Shown: positions 16,038 to 26,202 of the stretch, piece after piece
Position numbering within the stretch: the first letter of the stretch is position 1
Layout of the letters: every line of letters begins with the position of its first letter
Origin: a bacterium
GTDB taxonomy: Bacteria; JAGOBX01
Reading direction: 5' to 3'
DNA length: 30,630 nucleotides
NCBI GenBank assembly: GCA_029551925.1
Contig: JAKPEO010000096.1
Coordinates: 1-30,630, forward strand
The notes under the pieces: model-generated
Told to the model about the DNA's origin: nothing
What the model saw: only the letters and a program-made list of their open reading frames with translations
The model's database searches: none
Made by a program: the position numbers and the translations under genes

Positions 16038-16685
16038 ATGGCAGCAAAGCGTGGATATTTTATAACATTTGAAGGCGCCGAAGGCAGCGGCAAAAGTACG
16101 CAAGTAAAATTATTATGCGAATATTTAGCGAAAAAAAAAATTGATTATGAAGTATCTCGCGAGCCGGGCGGCACAGATATAGGGGAACAAATACGCGAAA
16201 TATTATTAAATCCCAAAAATTCCAAAATGTGCGCTGTAACAGAACTGTTATTGTATTCTGCTTCGCGCTCGCAGCATATTTATGAACGAATCAAGCCTGC
16301 TATAGAAAGCGGCAAAATATTTATAAGCGATAGATTTTCGTTTGCGACATTAGCATATCAGGGCTATGGCCGCAAAATAGATTTAGAACTCATCAAAAAA
16401 ATAACTGATATCGCAGTGCAGGGCATTGAGCCGGATTTGATATTTTTATTAGATATAGATCCGCTTGTTGGCGTGAATAAAGCGAAAATAAAATCGCAGG
16501 CTATATATGCGACAGAAAACGGCGATAGATTGGAAAATGAAAGTATTGAATTTCATAATGATGTCAGAAACGGCTATTTAGAATTGGCTTGTCAAAATCA
16601 CAATGTTAAAGTTATTGAATATGCTCCAATAGAAATAGTGCATCAACAAATAATAAAAACATTAGAGCAAAAATTCGGAATATGA
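16038..16685 (+). CDS. tmk: Thymidylate kinase
   Basis: A 215-residue dTMP kinase that makes dTDP for DNA synthesis. The P-loop is FEGAEGSGKST (about 11-21), followed by SREPGGTDIGEQIREILL, the substrate-binding DRFSFATLAYQGYG and the LID region near LVGVNKAK. Length and motif order are standard. It follows the M23 gene by 27 bases without a visible Shine-Dalgarno and overlaps the next ATG by four bases (ATGA). An A10 run lies in the coding sequence near 16131 and is read through in frame. Confidence 0.93.
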   Translation: MAAKRGYFITFEGAEGSGKSTQVKLLCEYLAKKKIDYEVSREPGGTDIGEQIREILLNPKNSKMCAVTELLLYSASRSQHIYERIKPAIESGKIFISDRFSFATLAYQGYGRKIDLELIKKITDIAVQGIEPDLIFLLDIDPLVGVNKAKIKSQAIYATENGDRLENESIEFHNDVRNGYLELACQNHNVKVIEYAPIEIVHQQIIKTLEQKFGI

Positions 16686-17191
16686 AAGTAACAAGAAGCG
16701 AGAATAAAAGCGGACCTTCGGCGAAATTACCAAAAAAGACAAAAGGAAAAGAAGAGCCGGGTTTATTCAGCAGATTGCTTGGGCTGAGCGGAATAAGCGC
16801 AGTTGATGAAATCAAAGAATCTGAATTTCAAGAAATCAATAAATTAAGCGATATTATATCAATAGAAAATCGCGAAGAATTAGAAAGATTAATAACAGAA
16901 ATAGATAAAGCGGGCAGCGAGTTTTCAAAAAAGCAAGTATATGCCACTTTAATAAAATACAAGACGCTTATCCAGCAGTTTATGGGCATAATAGTAAAAT
17001 GCTCTTATGAAGTGCAGCAGCGAATCGGAAAAAAATCATTATTTGAAGACAAGATATATTCAGTAGTCCATAAAATAGACGAATCATTGGAAGAATTAAG
17101 CGAAGCGGTTTTGAATAAACAAATAGACAATATTAGACTTTTAAATAAATTAGATGAAATTCGCGGATTATTGATTGATTTGTATAAATGA
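16682..17191 (+). CDS. yaaR: YaaR family protein (DUF327)
   Basis: A 169-residue predominantly helical, soluble protein. A basic disordered N-terminus (residues 1-27) precedes GLFSRLLGLSGISA and the helical core with SKKQVYATLIKYKTLIQQF and LLNKLDEIRGLLIDLY, which I recognise as YaaR-like (DUF327). The function is not established; in Bacillus the gene also lies near tmk, and that linkage supports the assignment. It is translationally coupled to tmk by an ATGA overlap and followed 4 bases later by a glycosyltransferase. Confidence 0.78.
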   Translation: MKVTRSENKSGPSAKLPKKTKGKEEPGLFSRLLGLSGISAVDEIKESEFQEINKLSDIISIENREELERLITEIDKAGSEFSKKQVYATLIKYKTLIQQFMGIIVKCSYEVQQRIGKKSLFEDKIYSVVHKIDESLEELSEAVLNKQIDNIRLLNKLDEIRGLLIDLYK

Positions 17192-17195
17192 ATTT

Positions 17196-18341
17196 ATGCA
17201 AGCAAAAAAAATAAAAATAGCAGTATTGTGTCCGGGCTTTGGACTTATTCCGCGAGGTATTGAGACAGTAGTAAAAGAAGTTTTTTTTTTGCTATCTGAA
17301 AATAATAATGAATATCTAATTGATATTTATTGCGGCGCGAAACCAACAGAAATCCGAACGCCAAAAAATATAAAAATAAAATATGTCAAACTTCCAAAGT
17401 TTAATACTTACTATTCAAAATTATATAAAAAAATAGCGAAAAAACTAAAATATCCGGCGCAGGAAGAATATGATTTTAATTTTATGATTTTTGCTATTAA
17501 AATTTTTCCGCGATTATTATGCAATTCGTATGATGTAATATTTAATAATGCTGGTATTTTTTCAGCGTATATTTGCAGATTTATTAGAAAAATCGCTAAT
17601 ATTCCTTATATTCACAGCGGACACGCTGGAATAAATAATTTAGAATTAGCGCTTGCTAAACAAAAGCCAGATGTTTATATCGCTTCAACGCAGCCGGCAA
17701 AAGAATGGTTAGCTGCTAAATTTAAAAACTTGAAAATAGAAGTTATACCGAACGGCATAAATCCGGAAATATTCAGACCATATCAAGTATCTGAAAATAA
17801 ATTAAACATAACAACTAAAATGCAGAGACCTATATATTTGTTTGTCGGCGCGCTGACATACCAGAAACAGCCGCTGAAATTATTAAATGCCTTTTTAAAA
17901 TTGAAACAAGGTTCGCTTATAATTGTCGGCGACGGTCCATTAAAAAATGAATTATTGAATATTGTCAGCGCAGCAAAAATATCAAGTTCGCGTTTTTTAT
18001 ATTTAGAAAATGTCGATTATTCAAAATTGCCGGATTATTTTAATTTTTGCGATTATTTTACAATGCTTTCGCAAAATGAGACATTTGGAATAGTGTATAT
18101 TATGGCGCTCGCTTGTAATAAACCGATATTAGCGGAAGATAGTCCGCAACAGAAATGGATGCTCGGCGCAGCGGCATTGTATTGCGATAGTAAAATAGAA
18201 GAAGAAGCGCTAACGCAAAAATTAATAGAATTGAAAAATATCGAATTTGGCAATATTCCATTAGAACTTTCAAAAAAATATTATTGGTCAAATATTGTGA
18301 AATTATATGATTCTTTAATAAAAGATATAGCGATACTTTGA
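17196..18341 (+). CDS. GT4-family glycosyltransferase
   Basis: About 381 residues with two Rossmann halves as in GT-B retaining enzymes. The N-terminal half begins IAVLCPGFGLIPRGIETVVKEV. The C-terminal half has VIPNGINPEIF, LFVGALTYQKQPLKLL, LIIVGDGPLKNEL and ETFGIVYIMALA. It probably transfers a sugar onto LPS, capsule or another envelope glycan at the cytoplasmic face. In the usual EX7E motif the second glutamate is replaced by M (E..FGIVYIM), so catalysis may be altered. I chose the ATG at 17196, four bases after the yaaR stop, rather than the TTG at 17175, since the core fold starts just after it. A terminator-like hairpin lies downstream near 18584. Confidence 0.8.
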   Translation: MQAKKIKIAVLCPGFGLIPRGIETVVKEVFFLLSENNNEYLIDIYCGAKPTEIRTPKNIKIKYVKLPKFNTYYSKLYKKIAKKLKYPAQEEYDFNFMIFAIKIFPRLLCNSYDVIFNNAGIFSAYICRFIRKIANIPYIHSGHAGINNLELALAKQKPDVYIASTQPAKEWLAAKFKNLKIEVIPNGINPEIFRPYQVSENKLNITTKMQRPIYLFVGALTYQKQPLKLLNAFLKLKQGSLIIVGDGPLKNELLNIVSAAKISSSRFLYLENVDYSKLPDYFNFCDYFTMLSQNETFGIVYIMALACNKPILAEDSPQQKWMLGAAALYCDSKIEEEALTQKLIELKNIEFGNIPLELSKKYYWSNIVKLYDSLIKDIAIL

Positions 18342-18741
18342 TTTGTTTCAACTATTGAATTCAATAATTTTTATAAAAAATAATCAAGATTTCAAAATCA
18401 AGAGAAAGAAAAAAAAAATTAAATTTTTATAAGTTAAAAAAAATAAAAATAAACACAAAGACTCGAAGATAAATAAGACACGAAGAAAAAAAAATATTTT
18501 TTATTATTCACCCGCTTTGCGGGTGATATTGATTATGATTATTTTACCGCAGGTTCACACTCGCCCTCGCGGCTATTATTATCAAAGGCCTTCGGCGTTT
18601 TTTTGTCTTTTTTTACAGCCACTAATTTTTTAGACTATTTTTTGAAACTTTTTAGAAGCGCACTCCGCAGCAGCGCAGATGCAATGAAATTATTTTTTTA
18701 TTCATTTTTTTATTTTTTTTTTTAAAATAATATGCGTGATT
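18342..18741. other. Intergenic spacer with palindrome, short direct repeat and GC-rich hairpins
   Basis: No coding frame was seen. It holds a 14-base palindrome centred on GAATTC at 18353-18366; a direct repeat GACTCGAAGA / GACACGAAGA (18460-18469 and 18477-18486, 17-base period); and a perfect hairpin CACCCGC-TTT-GCGGGTG at 18509-18525. The GC-rich patches stand out in very AT-rich surroundings. No convincing promoter for the giant gene was found. Confidence 0.5.
18584..18604 (+). terminator. Terminator of the peptidase-tmk-glycosyltransferase operon
   Basis: AAA-G-GCC, loop TTC, GGC-G-TTT forms a short stem with one G-G mismatch, followed by a seven-T run (18598-18604) and more T's. The stem is weak, so the call is moderate. 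Confidence 0.5.
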
Positions 18742-21700
18742 ATGAAATCAAAAAATATTTTAGCACTTGTTGTTTTTTTTATTTTTGTTTTTTGCGCGGA
18801 ATTATTATATTCTCAAAATATCAAAATCAATCAACCGGCTGTCTTGTATGCTACGCCTGATAATGAATTGTATATTGCGCCATTTATTAATTCCGAAGCG
18901 TTTATTTATACTGCAAACACTAATAATTATTACAATTTATTCATTCGCAAGAAAGATGAATACGGCAGCTGGCAGACTTTGAATTTATCAAATAATACTA
19001 TTACAAATTTCAGCGAGCCGCAGATTTCCAATAACAATAAATTTTTAGCGTTTGTATCTACTGCTAATGACATTCGCGGAAATATCAGAATCATCGAATT
19101 TGACAATAATTTCAATAAACTCAATGAATTTGAATTAACATCCACTGAATCAGAAGATTTTGCGCCGATATTTGATTATACCTCAGAAAAACTATTATTT
19201 TTATCGCGCGCTAAAAACGTTCCACAAATTACGCAAATAAAAGAATATTCGCTAAAAACCAGACAGACAAAGATTTTATATTCTTTTGAAAATATAATAA
19301 ATTTCACAATTGACAGAACTAATAACAATATTGCGTTCATCTCAAAAAAAAATAATCTTAATACTATAAATTTTTTAAATCTAAAAAATAACAATATCGC
19401 AACACTGCATTCTTCAACTAATGAATTGCGCGCTTTGCAATTTGACGCGAACCAAAAAATTCTTTATTTCAACGAGCGCAATAGCGAAAATATCTATATT
19501 CTCAAAATGATTATTTACGATACTTTTGAAAATTTCAAAATTTATGACGCTGTAATAAGCAATCTATCAATAATCAATCCTACAATAAAAAATAACAAAT
19601 TGTATTTTGTATCTCTTAATAATTCGCAATTTGATATTTATTATTTAGACGGAATTACGACAATTGATTTTGCCGCGCTCAAAAAACTGACAAGCGCGCA
19701 AGTTATAGAATTAGTAGAATTTTCCAAACTTGACGACGCGGTAAAATTTTACATTCTAAAAAATTATTTATTGCTTAATGCCGAAAATACAAATAGCGCA
19801 GAATTAGAAAAATTTATTTTTAGAATTTTCGATTATTATAATTTTAAAAGACAATACCGCGAACTTAACGAATTATCTAAATTCACAAAAAACCAAAATT
19901 TCAAAAATTTGATAAATATAATGTCGGATTATTATTTAAAAATTTCCGGGTTATCGACAAATGAAAAAATAATAGCGGACGATGATTTTCTAAAAAAACT
20001 AAATGATTTAAACAGCGCGGCAGACGTCGACCTAAAAATTAGAATAACGGAAATTTTAGGAGATTATTATTCATATCATCGCAAATATATTGTAGCCGTA
20101 AATTATTACGATTCAGCGGCGTATTTTCAAAATAGCGACGATACGGCATTGCAAAGTAGATTGCTAATAAAAAAATCATTGATATACGATCAACTAAAAG
20201 AATCAAACGCATTCCTAAAAATTTCGCTTGATATAATCAAAAAATTTTCGCAAAACAATTTATATACTGATGCTGCGATAAAAAATATTATAGATTATTA
20301 CATAAAAAATTCGTCAGCCGCTAATAGATTAGACATAATAAATTATTTTATAAAATTATCAAATGACTATAAGCCCGAAGCGCCGCTATTAAGTGCGCGA
20401 TTATTATTTGAAGCGGCAAATATCGCAAATTCAATAAACGAAAATTATCTTGCGAAAAAATTACTATATCAATTAATCAATGATTTTAAATTTACAGATT
20501 TATCAAATGATGCTTATATAAAATTAGGCGATATTTATTTTGCAGAGCAGGATTATGAAAATAGTTTTAAAAGTTATTTTTCCGCTATTTCGCTAAATTA
20601 TTCTGATGCGACAGAAGAGCGCAGAAGATTGGCATTAGAAAAATACAAGCAAAAAATGTTTGAAAAAGGCGATTATGAACAAAAAATTAAAGATTATCAA
20701 AAAGCCTACAAAACATTTTTTAAATTAATAGAATTTGATAAAGGATATGTCCCGGCGTATCGCGAACTTATAAAATTAGGCGCAATGTTAAATCAATTGC
20801 CGGAATTAGAAAATCTAATTAATTCTTATAAAACTCAAAAATTAACAATCGTTGAACACAGCGCAATTGAATATGCAGAAGCGCTGATTTTAACCTATCA
20901 AAAAAACTGGAAAAACAATCTAAATGCCGCGCTTAAAAAAGTTCAAGGCGCTATTTCGCTAAAAAAGAATGTGAGTTATTATTATCAATTAGCCGGCTGG
21001 ATATTGGAGCAATTGGAATTGCAAGCGGATAAATATGGAAAATACGAAGACAGTTTAAATAATTACAAAATAGCGTTAGGTCTTGCGGATCCTGAAAATA
21101 TTCAAAATCGCGCAGAACTTATTATGAATATAGCCAATGTTTATTATCATCTTCAAAATTATGAATTCGCTTATCGCTATTATGCCGAATACGAGAAGTT
21201 ATCAGCAAATCTAAAATATCAAGACAAAAATATTTTAGAAATTTTTTACGCTAATTACGCATATTCCGCGTATGTGATAAATTTATATGAGCTTGCAGAA
21301 AAAAATTATAGACGCGCAATAGAATTAACAAATAACGCTGAACATAAAGAAATGTATTATAAAAAACTTTCGCTTATATATTATTCAAGCGCAAGATTTT
21401 TAGAAGCAGTGCAGGCATTGGAAACCGCTAATTCTATTGCTGTTGACACTAAAAATTTATCAGCGGCAGAATTAGAACTGCGCAAATATTATAATAACCG
21501 CGCGATTTTGTTGTATTTAATGAATTATTTAAAAGAACATCCGGAAATTTCAGAATTAGAAAAGGCAAAACTAAAAAATAAAATTATTGAATTATTAGAA
21601 AAAACCGAACAGCATTTTAATCTCGGGTTTCAGCAGTTAAAAGCAAAAAAAGAAGGATTAATTAATTTGCGCATTAATATCGCAGATGAAGGAACTGATA

Positions 21701-24700
21701 ATGCCGAGGGCTTTAATCCGACAACGGAACAGAAATTTCTGTATATGCTCGCCAGCGGTTTTTATCAGTTTTATAATAACAATCAAAAATCAATTGATTA
21801 TTTGAAAAAACGATTAGAATTACTTCCACAAAAAATAATAATAGATAAAATGCCGATTGCCGCATTAGAGCAAGCGATATTATTAAATTCTATCGGAATA
21901 GAATATTATCGGATAAATGACTGGAAAAATTCTATTGATTATATTGATTCTTCTTTGAATATAGCATTACAATTAAAAGACGAATTCGGCATAACAAACA
22001 ACCTTCTTTGTGCTTTGAAAATTTTAGATGAACAAAAAGAAAAAGTGCCATTAACTGATTTTTCTATTAAACTCGAAAATTACTATAAAAATTACGCAAG
22101 TTCTAATATCGCTAATTTTTTTTCAAATTATCGCGTCGCTTCAGCTTTTGCTTATCTTTATTACTATATTTACAATCAGATGTCAGCAGCGCAGACCAAA
22201 CTTTTTAATGATTTTGAGAAAATCCAAAATATCGAAGATCAGATAAAAATCTTAAAACAACTAAAAGATATTTATAGTCATCAGCAGCGCGCATTAAAAT
22301 TATTATTAGATTTAAAAACAAAATTCGCGCGGCAAAATCCAAATGATGGATTATTAAAAATTTTCGCTGAAATCAATAATGCTAATATTTCTGAATTAAC
22401 AGATACGCGAATAATTTCAAATTTATTGGATTGGCTGAATTTCGCAGATATAAATGATTTTGAAAAACTGTGCGAGTTTGAAAATTTATTTTTACAATTT
22501 AATCAAAATACTCAAAAATATCGACAATATAATTTTGTCAGCAGACAACTATTAAATATTTTTTATGATAAACTTATAAGATCAGCGTTTGACAATAAAG
22601 ATGCAATTAAATTTTGTTTGTTTATTGACCATTATCAAATGTTAATAAATCAGCGGCTTGATAATTTTAAAACTATAAATATTCTTGCAGACGAAGATAT
22701 TTATTATTTCCAAAGTTTATTAGCGGACAATCAAAATATCAATATAATCTATTATTCCGAATATGCGAAAAAATATTATGCGTGTTCATTGAATAATACA
22801 GATTTTAAATTAATCGGAGTATTTGAAAATTTAGATAATCTGCCAAAATCAGATAATTTATTGATTGTCAATGCGGCGGCTGATAATTTTTTAAATGCTA
22901 ATTTAATTATTCCGTCTATTGCCGCTTATATAAAATCTTCTGAAACGCGCACTGTTTTTTATAACAAACTCCAAAAATACGAAAATATAAATTATTCAAA
23001 TAATGCCATTTTTGATACGAATATAGATATATTAGTTTTTGATGCCGCGCCGATATTATCATCGTCGCAAAATATTGGCAAATTAAAATTCAAAGACAAT
23101 ATAGAATTAGAATTAAAAGCAATAAAAGAACAGAATCCGCAAATAAACTATCTTGTTTTAAAATACGGCGATAGTTATTTTAAAAATAATATCAATAATC
23201 TAAATCATTTTGCAGAATATTTAATATTCAGCGGTTTTGCTAATATTTTATTTTTAAATGAGATTGATATTGACAAAATTAATAATAATACTGATATTTC
23301 GCAATATTTAACAAAAGGCAAAATTTATGGTGCCGGCGCTTATTCTGAAACGCAGCGTATGGAATTAGCGAGGACAATAAACGAAGAACTAATAAATAAT
23401 TTTGTTGAGCATTTTCAAACTTCAAATTTTAGCACTGCGCTTTATTATATTGAAAGAATCATTGGTTTAGCAAATGTATTAGCGCCGTCTGACACTGAAT
23501 TAAGTTCATACTTAAAACTTGCAGTTGACTGCGCTTATAAATTACAGGATTATAAATTAGCGGCGTTTTATCAGCATAAAATATTATCAGCTGGCAAATT
23601 AGATGCGTGGCAATTAGCGCAGGAATTATATAAATTAGGGATATTTTATGCCAATGCCGAATCTTATGACAGTTCGATTTATTATTTCAATCAAGCGCTG
23701 CGCTATTATCCGGACGATACTAAATTTGTATCAAATATAAAAATCGAATTATCAAAAAGTAATGAATTTAAAAGCGAATATCAAAATGCGATAAAATACA
23801 TAGAATCGGCGATTAATTCTACGATTGAATTTGAAGAGTTGGGGAAATTATATTTGCGCTTGGGAAAAATCTATTATTTGCGCTTGAATAATTATATTTT
23901 AGCGGAAGAATATTTTTATAAAGCATTAGATTATTTCAAAAAAATTTCTGATAATAAAAATATCTGTCGCGCTTTGATTGATATTGGATTAGTTAATGAA
24001 CGATTAGCAAAATTTACAGTAAGCCGCGAATTTTATGAACAGGCATTAACGTTTGCGCGTAAAAATAATTTTGAAAATATGCATTCTGAAATACTTTTAA
24101 ATATCGCTAATACTCATTGGTTTGAAGGCAATTATCGCAATGCTTTGACTTATTCTTTTAATTCATTAGATTTAGCGAAAAAAAATAATGATCAGATGCA
24201 GATATATCTTGCAATGAATACTATCGGGTTGATTTATTGGTCTGTTAATGACAAAGACAAAGCGATTTATTATTTAGAAAATTCGCTCGCTTTATCGTCA
24301 GCGTTGAAAAACTACAATGATGTGTCGTCTACATATAATAATTTAGGGATAGTGCATAGAAGTTGGAAAAATTATCCAGAAGCAGAATATTATTTTAATC
24401 AAGCGCTTGAAATAGATAAAATTTTAAAATCTAAATGGGCTATAGGTTATGACTATCGCAATCTTGGCATGCTGAAATTAGCAGCTAATGATTTAAAATC
24501 TGCGGAAAAATTTTTGAATGACGCTTATCAATTAAGCGTTGAAATCAAGAATAATATCAATCTTGTAAAATGTTCATTAGAATTAGGCAATCTAAATTTA
24601 AAATTAGCAAAAAATAAAATCGCATTTGAGTGGTTTGATAAAACGCAGCAGCAAGCGAAAGAATATTCAATGAAAGAGATTGTTTGGCGCGCGCTATACG

Positions 24701-26202
24701 GCAAAGCGCTTGCGATCTTAGAAACAGATAAAAAACAAGCGCTCGAATATTTAATTGAAGCGGTAGAAATAGTTGAAAATCTTCGCGCCGATTTAAAAAT
24801 AGAAGAATTAACCAACGGATTTTTCTTTGATAAAAAAGATTTGTTTGATAATATTATTGAATTATATGTTGATTTGCAAAATCCGCAAAAAGCGCTTGAA
24901 TATTTAGAGCGCTTTAAATCGCGAAATTTTATTGATTTGCTCGGCAATCATCATATTAATCTTTCCGATACTTACGCTAATGTTTTATATAATAAAGTAA
25001 AATCTCTGCGCGCAGAATTAGATAATTTCGAACGACAGATGGCGATACTTGAAGATTCGCAGCGCAAAAAAAATTTCAATATCAAAATCGAAAATCTAAA
25101 AATTGAAATTAATGAAACCTTGACAAAACTAAAATTATACAATCCCGAACTTGAGTCGTTAGTTTCAGTAAATGCTATTACTTATGACGAAGCAAAAAAT
25201 TATATTGATACTGATGTCGCTTTTATTGAATATTATTATTCAAAAAATAAATTGTTTTATTGGATTATTACAAATGACACTTTGATTTTTATTGATAAAA
25301 AATTAGCGTCTGACACGCATATCGAAAAAGCGGTTGCTGATTTTATTAGACGTATTCAGGATAAAGCGTATATCGAAGAAATATCTAATGAATTATACGA
25401 ACTATTATTTTCCGCTGCAGAACCGCATATTCAAACAAAAAAATATATAGGTATAATTCCATTTGAAAAATTGCATTATTTATCGTTTGCCGCGCTAAAA
25501 TCAAAAGATTATTATATAGTTGATAAATACAATCTGTTTTATCTCGCGTCATTATCATTATCGAAATTTGTGTTAACTCAGACAAAAAATAATTTGCTGA
25601 AAGAAGATTTAAAAATTTTAGCGATTGGCAATCCGGATTTAGGTGATTTTCATTATGATTTGCCGCTTGCGGAATTAGAAGCGCAGTCAATACAATTTGA
25701 ATTTAATAAAGTAGATGTATTGCTGCGCAAGCAAGCGCGTAAAAGCTGGGTGGTCAATAATATTGCAAAATATAATGTAATACATATCGCGGCTCACGGC
25801 GAATTTAATTCTATCAATCCATTATTTTCAGCGCTGAAGTTAGTCGAAGATACAGATTTGAAATTAGATGGAGATTTTAAGGCATTAGATGTATTTGAAA
25901 TTAAGTTGAACGCGGATTTAGTGACATTAAGCGCGTGTCAATCAGGATTAGGTAAAATACAAGCAGGCGATGAAATTATCGGTTTAAATCGCGCATTTTT
26001 CTATGCAGGCACAAAATCAATAATTTCGTCGCTTTGGCGCATTGACGATTTGACTACTTCGCTATTAATGAAGCATTTTTATAGAAATTATTTAGTTCAT
26101 AACAAAATCGAAAGTTTGCGCAATGCCCAATTAAAAGTTAAAGCGGATTATCCGCATCCGATGTATTGGTCTGGATTATTTTTAAGCGGCGATTATAAAT
26201 GA
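18742..26202 (+). CDS. Giant exported TPR-CHAT protein with propeller-like N-terminus and a second degenerate CHAT-like region
   Basis: About 2486 residues, counted from the ATG at 18742 (a GTG lies 6 bases earlier; no Shine-Dalgarno is visible). Residues 1-27 look like a signal peptide. Residues about 30-335 show repeated strands resembling TolB-like PD40 propeller blades. Residues about 435-1130 are a TPR-type helical array (for example GDIYFAEQDYENSFKSY). Residues about 1314-1552 look like a CHAT fold lacking its catalytic pair. A second TPR array runs about 1555-2075, followed by a coiled coil (about 2080-2140). The C-terminal CHAT protease domain (about 2140-2486) has H2352 in IAAHGEF and C2399 in LSACQSGLG, the expected caspase-like dyad, and ends MYWSGLFLSGDYK as many CHAT domains do. 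It is probably a periplasmic or surface protease with scaffold; substrate unknown. Its stop overlaps the polA ATG. Confidence 0.85.
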   Translation: MKSKNILALVVFFIFVFCAELLYSQNIKINQPAVLYATPDNELYIAPFINSEAFIYTANTNNYYNLFIRKKDEYGSWQTLNLSNNTITNFSEPQISNNNKFLAFVSTANDIRGNIRIIEFDNNFNKLNEFELTSTESEDFAPIFDYTSEKLLFLSRAKNVPQITQIKEYSLKTRQTKILYSFENIINFTIDRTNNNIAFISKKNNLNTINFLNLKNNNIATLHSSTNELRALQFDANQKILYFNERNSENIYILKMIIYDTFENFKIYDAVISNLSIINPTIKNNKLYFVSLNNSQFDIYYLDGITTIDFAALKKLTSAQVIELVEFSKLDDAVKFYILKNYLLLNAENTNSAELEKFIFRIFDYYNFKRQYRELNELSKFTKNQNFKNLINIMSDYYLKISGLSTNEKIIADDDFLKKLNDLNSAADVDLKIRITEILGDYYSYHRKYIVAVNYYDSAAYFQNSDDTALQSRLLIKKSLIYDQLKESNAFLKISLDIIKKFSQNNLYTDAAIKNIIDYYIKNSSAANRLDIINYFIKLSNDYKPEAPLLSARLLFEAANIANSINENYLAKKLLYQLINDFKFTDLSNDAYIKLGDIYFAEQDYENSFKSYFSAISLNYSDATEERRRLALEKYKQKMFEKGDYEQKIKDYQKAYKTFFKLIEFDKGYVPAYRELIKLGAMLNQLPELENLINSYKTQKLTIVEHSAIEYAEALILTYQKNWKNNLNAALKKVQGAISLKKNVSYYYQLAGWILEQLELQADKYGKYEDSLNNYKIALGLADPENIQNRAELIMNIANVYYHLQNYEFAYRYYAEYEKLSANLKYQDKNILEIFYANYAYSAYVINLYELAEKNYRRAIELTNNAEHKEMYYKKLSLIYYSSARFLEAVQALETANSIAVDTKNLSAAELELRKYYNNRAILLYLMNYLKEHPEISELEKAKLKNKIIELLEKTEQHFNLGFQQLKAKKEGLINLRINIADEGTDNAEGFNPTTEQKFLYMLASGFYQFYNNNQKSIDYLKKRLELLPQKIIIDKMPIAALEQAILLNSIGIEYYRINDWKNSIDYIDSSLNIALQLKDEFGITNNLLCALKILDEQKEKVPLTDFSIKLENYYKNYASSNIANFFSNYRVASAFAYLYYYIYNQMSAAQTKLFNDFEKIQNIEDQIKILKQLKDIYSHQQRALKLLLDLKTKFARQNPNDGLLKIFAEINNANISELTDTRIISNLLDWLNFADINDFEKLCEFENLFLQFNQNTQKYRQYNFVSRQLLNIFYDKLIRSAFDNKDAIKFCLFIDHYQMLINQRLDNFKTINILADEDIYYFQSLLADNQNINIIYYSEYAKKYYACSLNNTDFKLIGVFENLDNLPKSDNLLIVNAAADNFLNANLIIPSIAAYIKSSETRTVFYNKLQKYENINYSNNAIFDTNIDILVFDAAPILSSSQNIGKLKFKDNIELELKAIKEQNPQINYLVLKYGDSYFKNNINNLNHFAEYLIFSGFANILFLNEIDIDKINNNTDISQYLTKGKIYGAGAYSETQRMELARTINEELINNFVEHFQTSNFSTALYYIERIIGLANVLAPSDTELSSYLKLAVDCAYKLQDYKLAAFYQHKILSAGKLDAWQLAQELYKLGIFYANAESYDSSIYYFNQALRYYPDDTKFVSNIKIELSKSNEFKSEYQNAIKYIESAINSTIEFEELGKLYLRLGKIYYLRLNNYILAEEYFYKALDYFKKISDNKNICRALIDIGLVNERLAKFTVSREFYEQALTFARKNNFENMHSEILLNIANTHWFEGNYRNALTYSFNSLDLAKKNNDQMQIYLAMNTIGLIYWSVNDKDKAIYYLENSLALSSALKNYNDVSSTYNNLGIVHRSWKNYPEAEYYFNQALEIDKILKSKWAIGYDYRNLGMLKLAANDLKSAEKFLNDAYQLSVEIKNNINLVKCSLELGNLNLKLAKNKIAFEWFDKTQQQAKEYSMKEIVWRALYGKALAILETDKKQALEYLIEAVEIVENLRADLKIEELTNGFFFDKKDLFDNIIELYVDLQNPQKALEYLERFKSRNFIDLLGNHHINLSDTYANVLYNKVKSLRAELDNFERQMAILEDSQRKKNFNIKIENLKIEINETLTKLKLYNPELESLVSVNAITYDEAKNYIDTDVAFIEYYYSKNKLFYWIITNDTLIFIDKKLASDTHIEKAVADFIRRIQDKAYIEEISNELYELLFSAAEPHIQTKKYIGIIPFEKLHYLSFAALKSKDYYIVDKYNLFYLASLSLSKFVLTQTKNNLLKEDLKILAIGNPDLGDFHYDLPLAELEAQSIQFEFNKVDVLLRKQARKSWVVNNIAKYNVIHIAAHGEFNSINPLFSALKLVEDTDLKLDGDFKALDVFEIKLNADLVTLSACQSGLGKIQAGDEIIGLNRAFFYAGTKSIISSLWRIDDLTTSLLMKHFYRNYLVHNKIESLRNAQLKVKADYPHPMYWSGLFLSGDYK

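Noticed and set aside
24528-24947. Minus-strand frame of 139 codons inside the giant CHAT gene
   Set aside because: Antisense shadow of TPR-coding sequence; no signal of its own.
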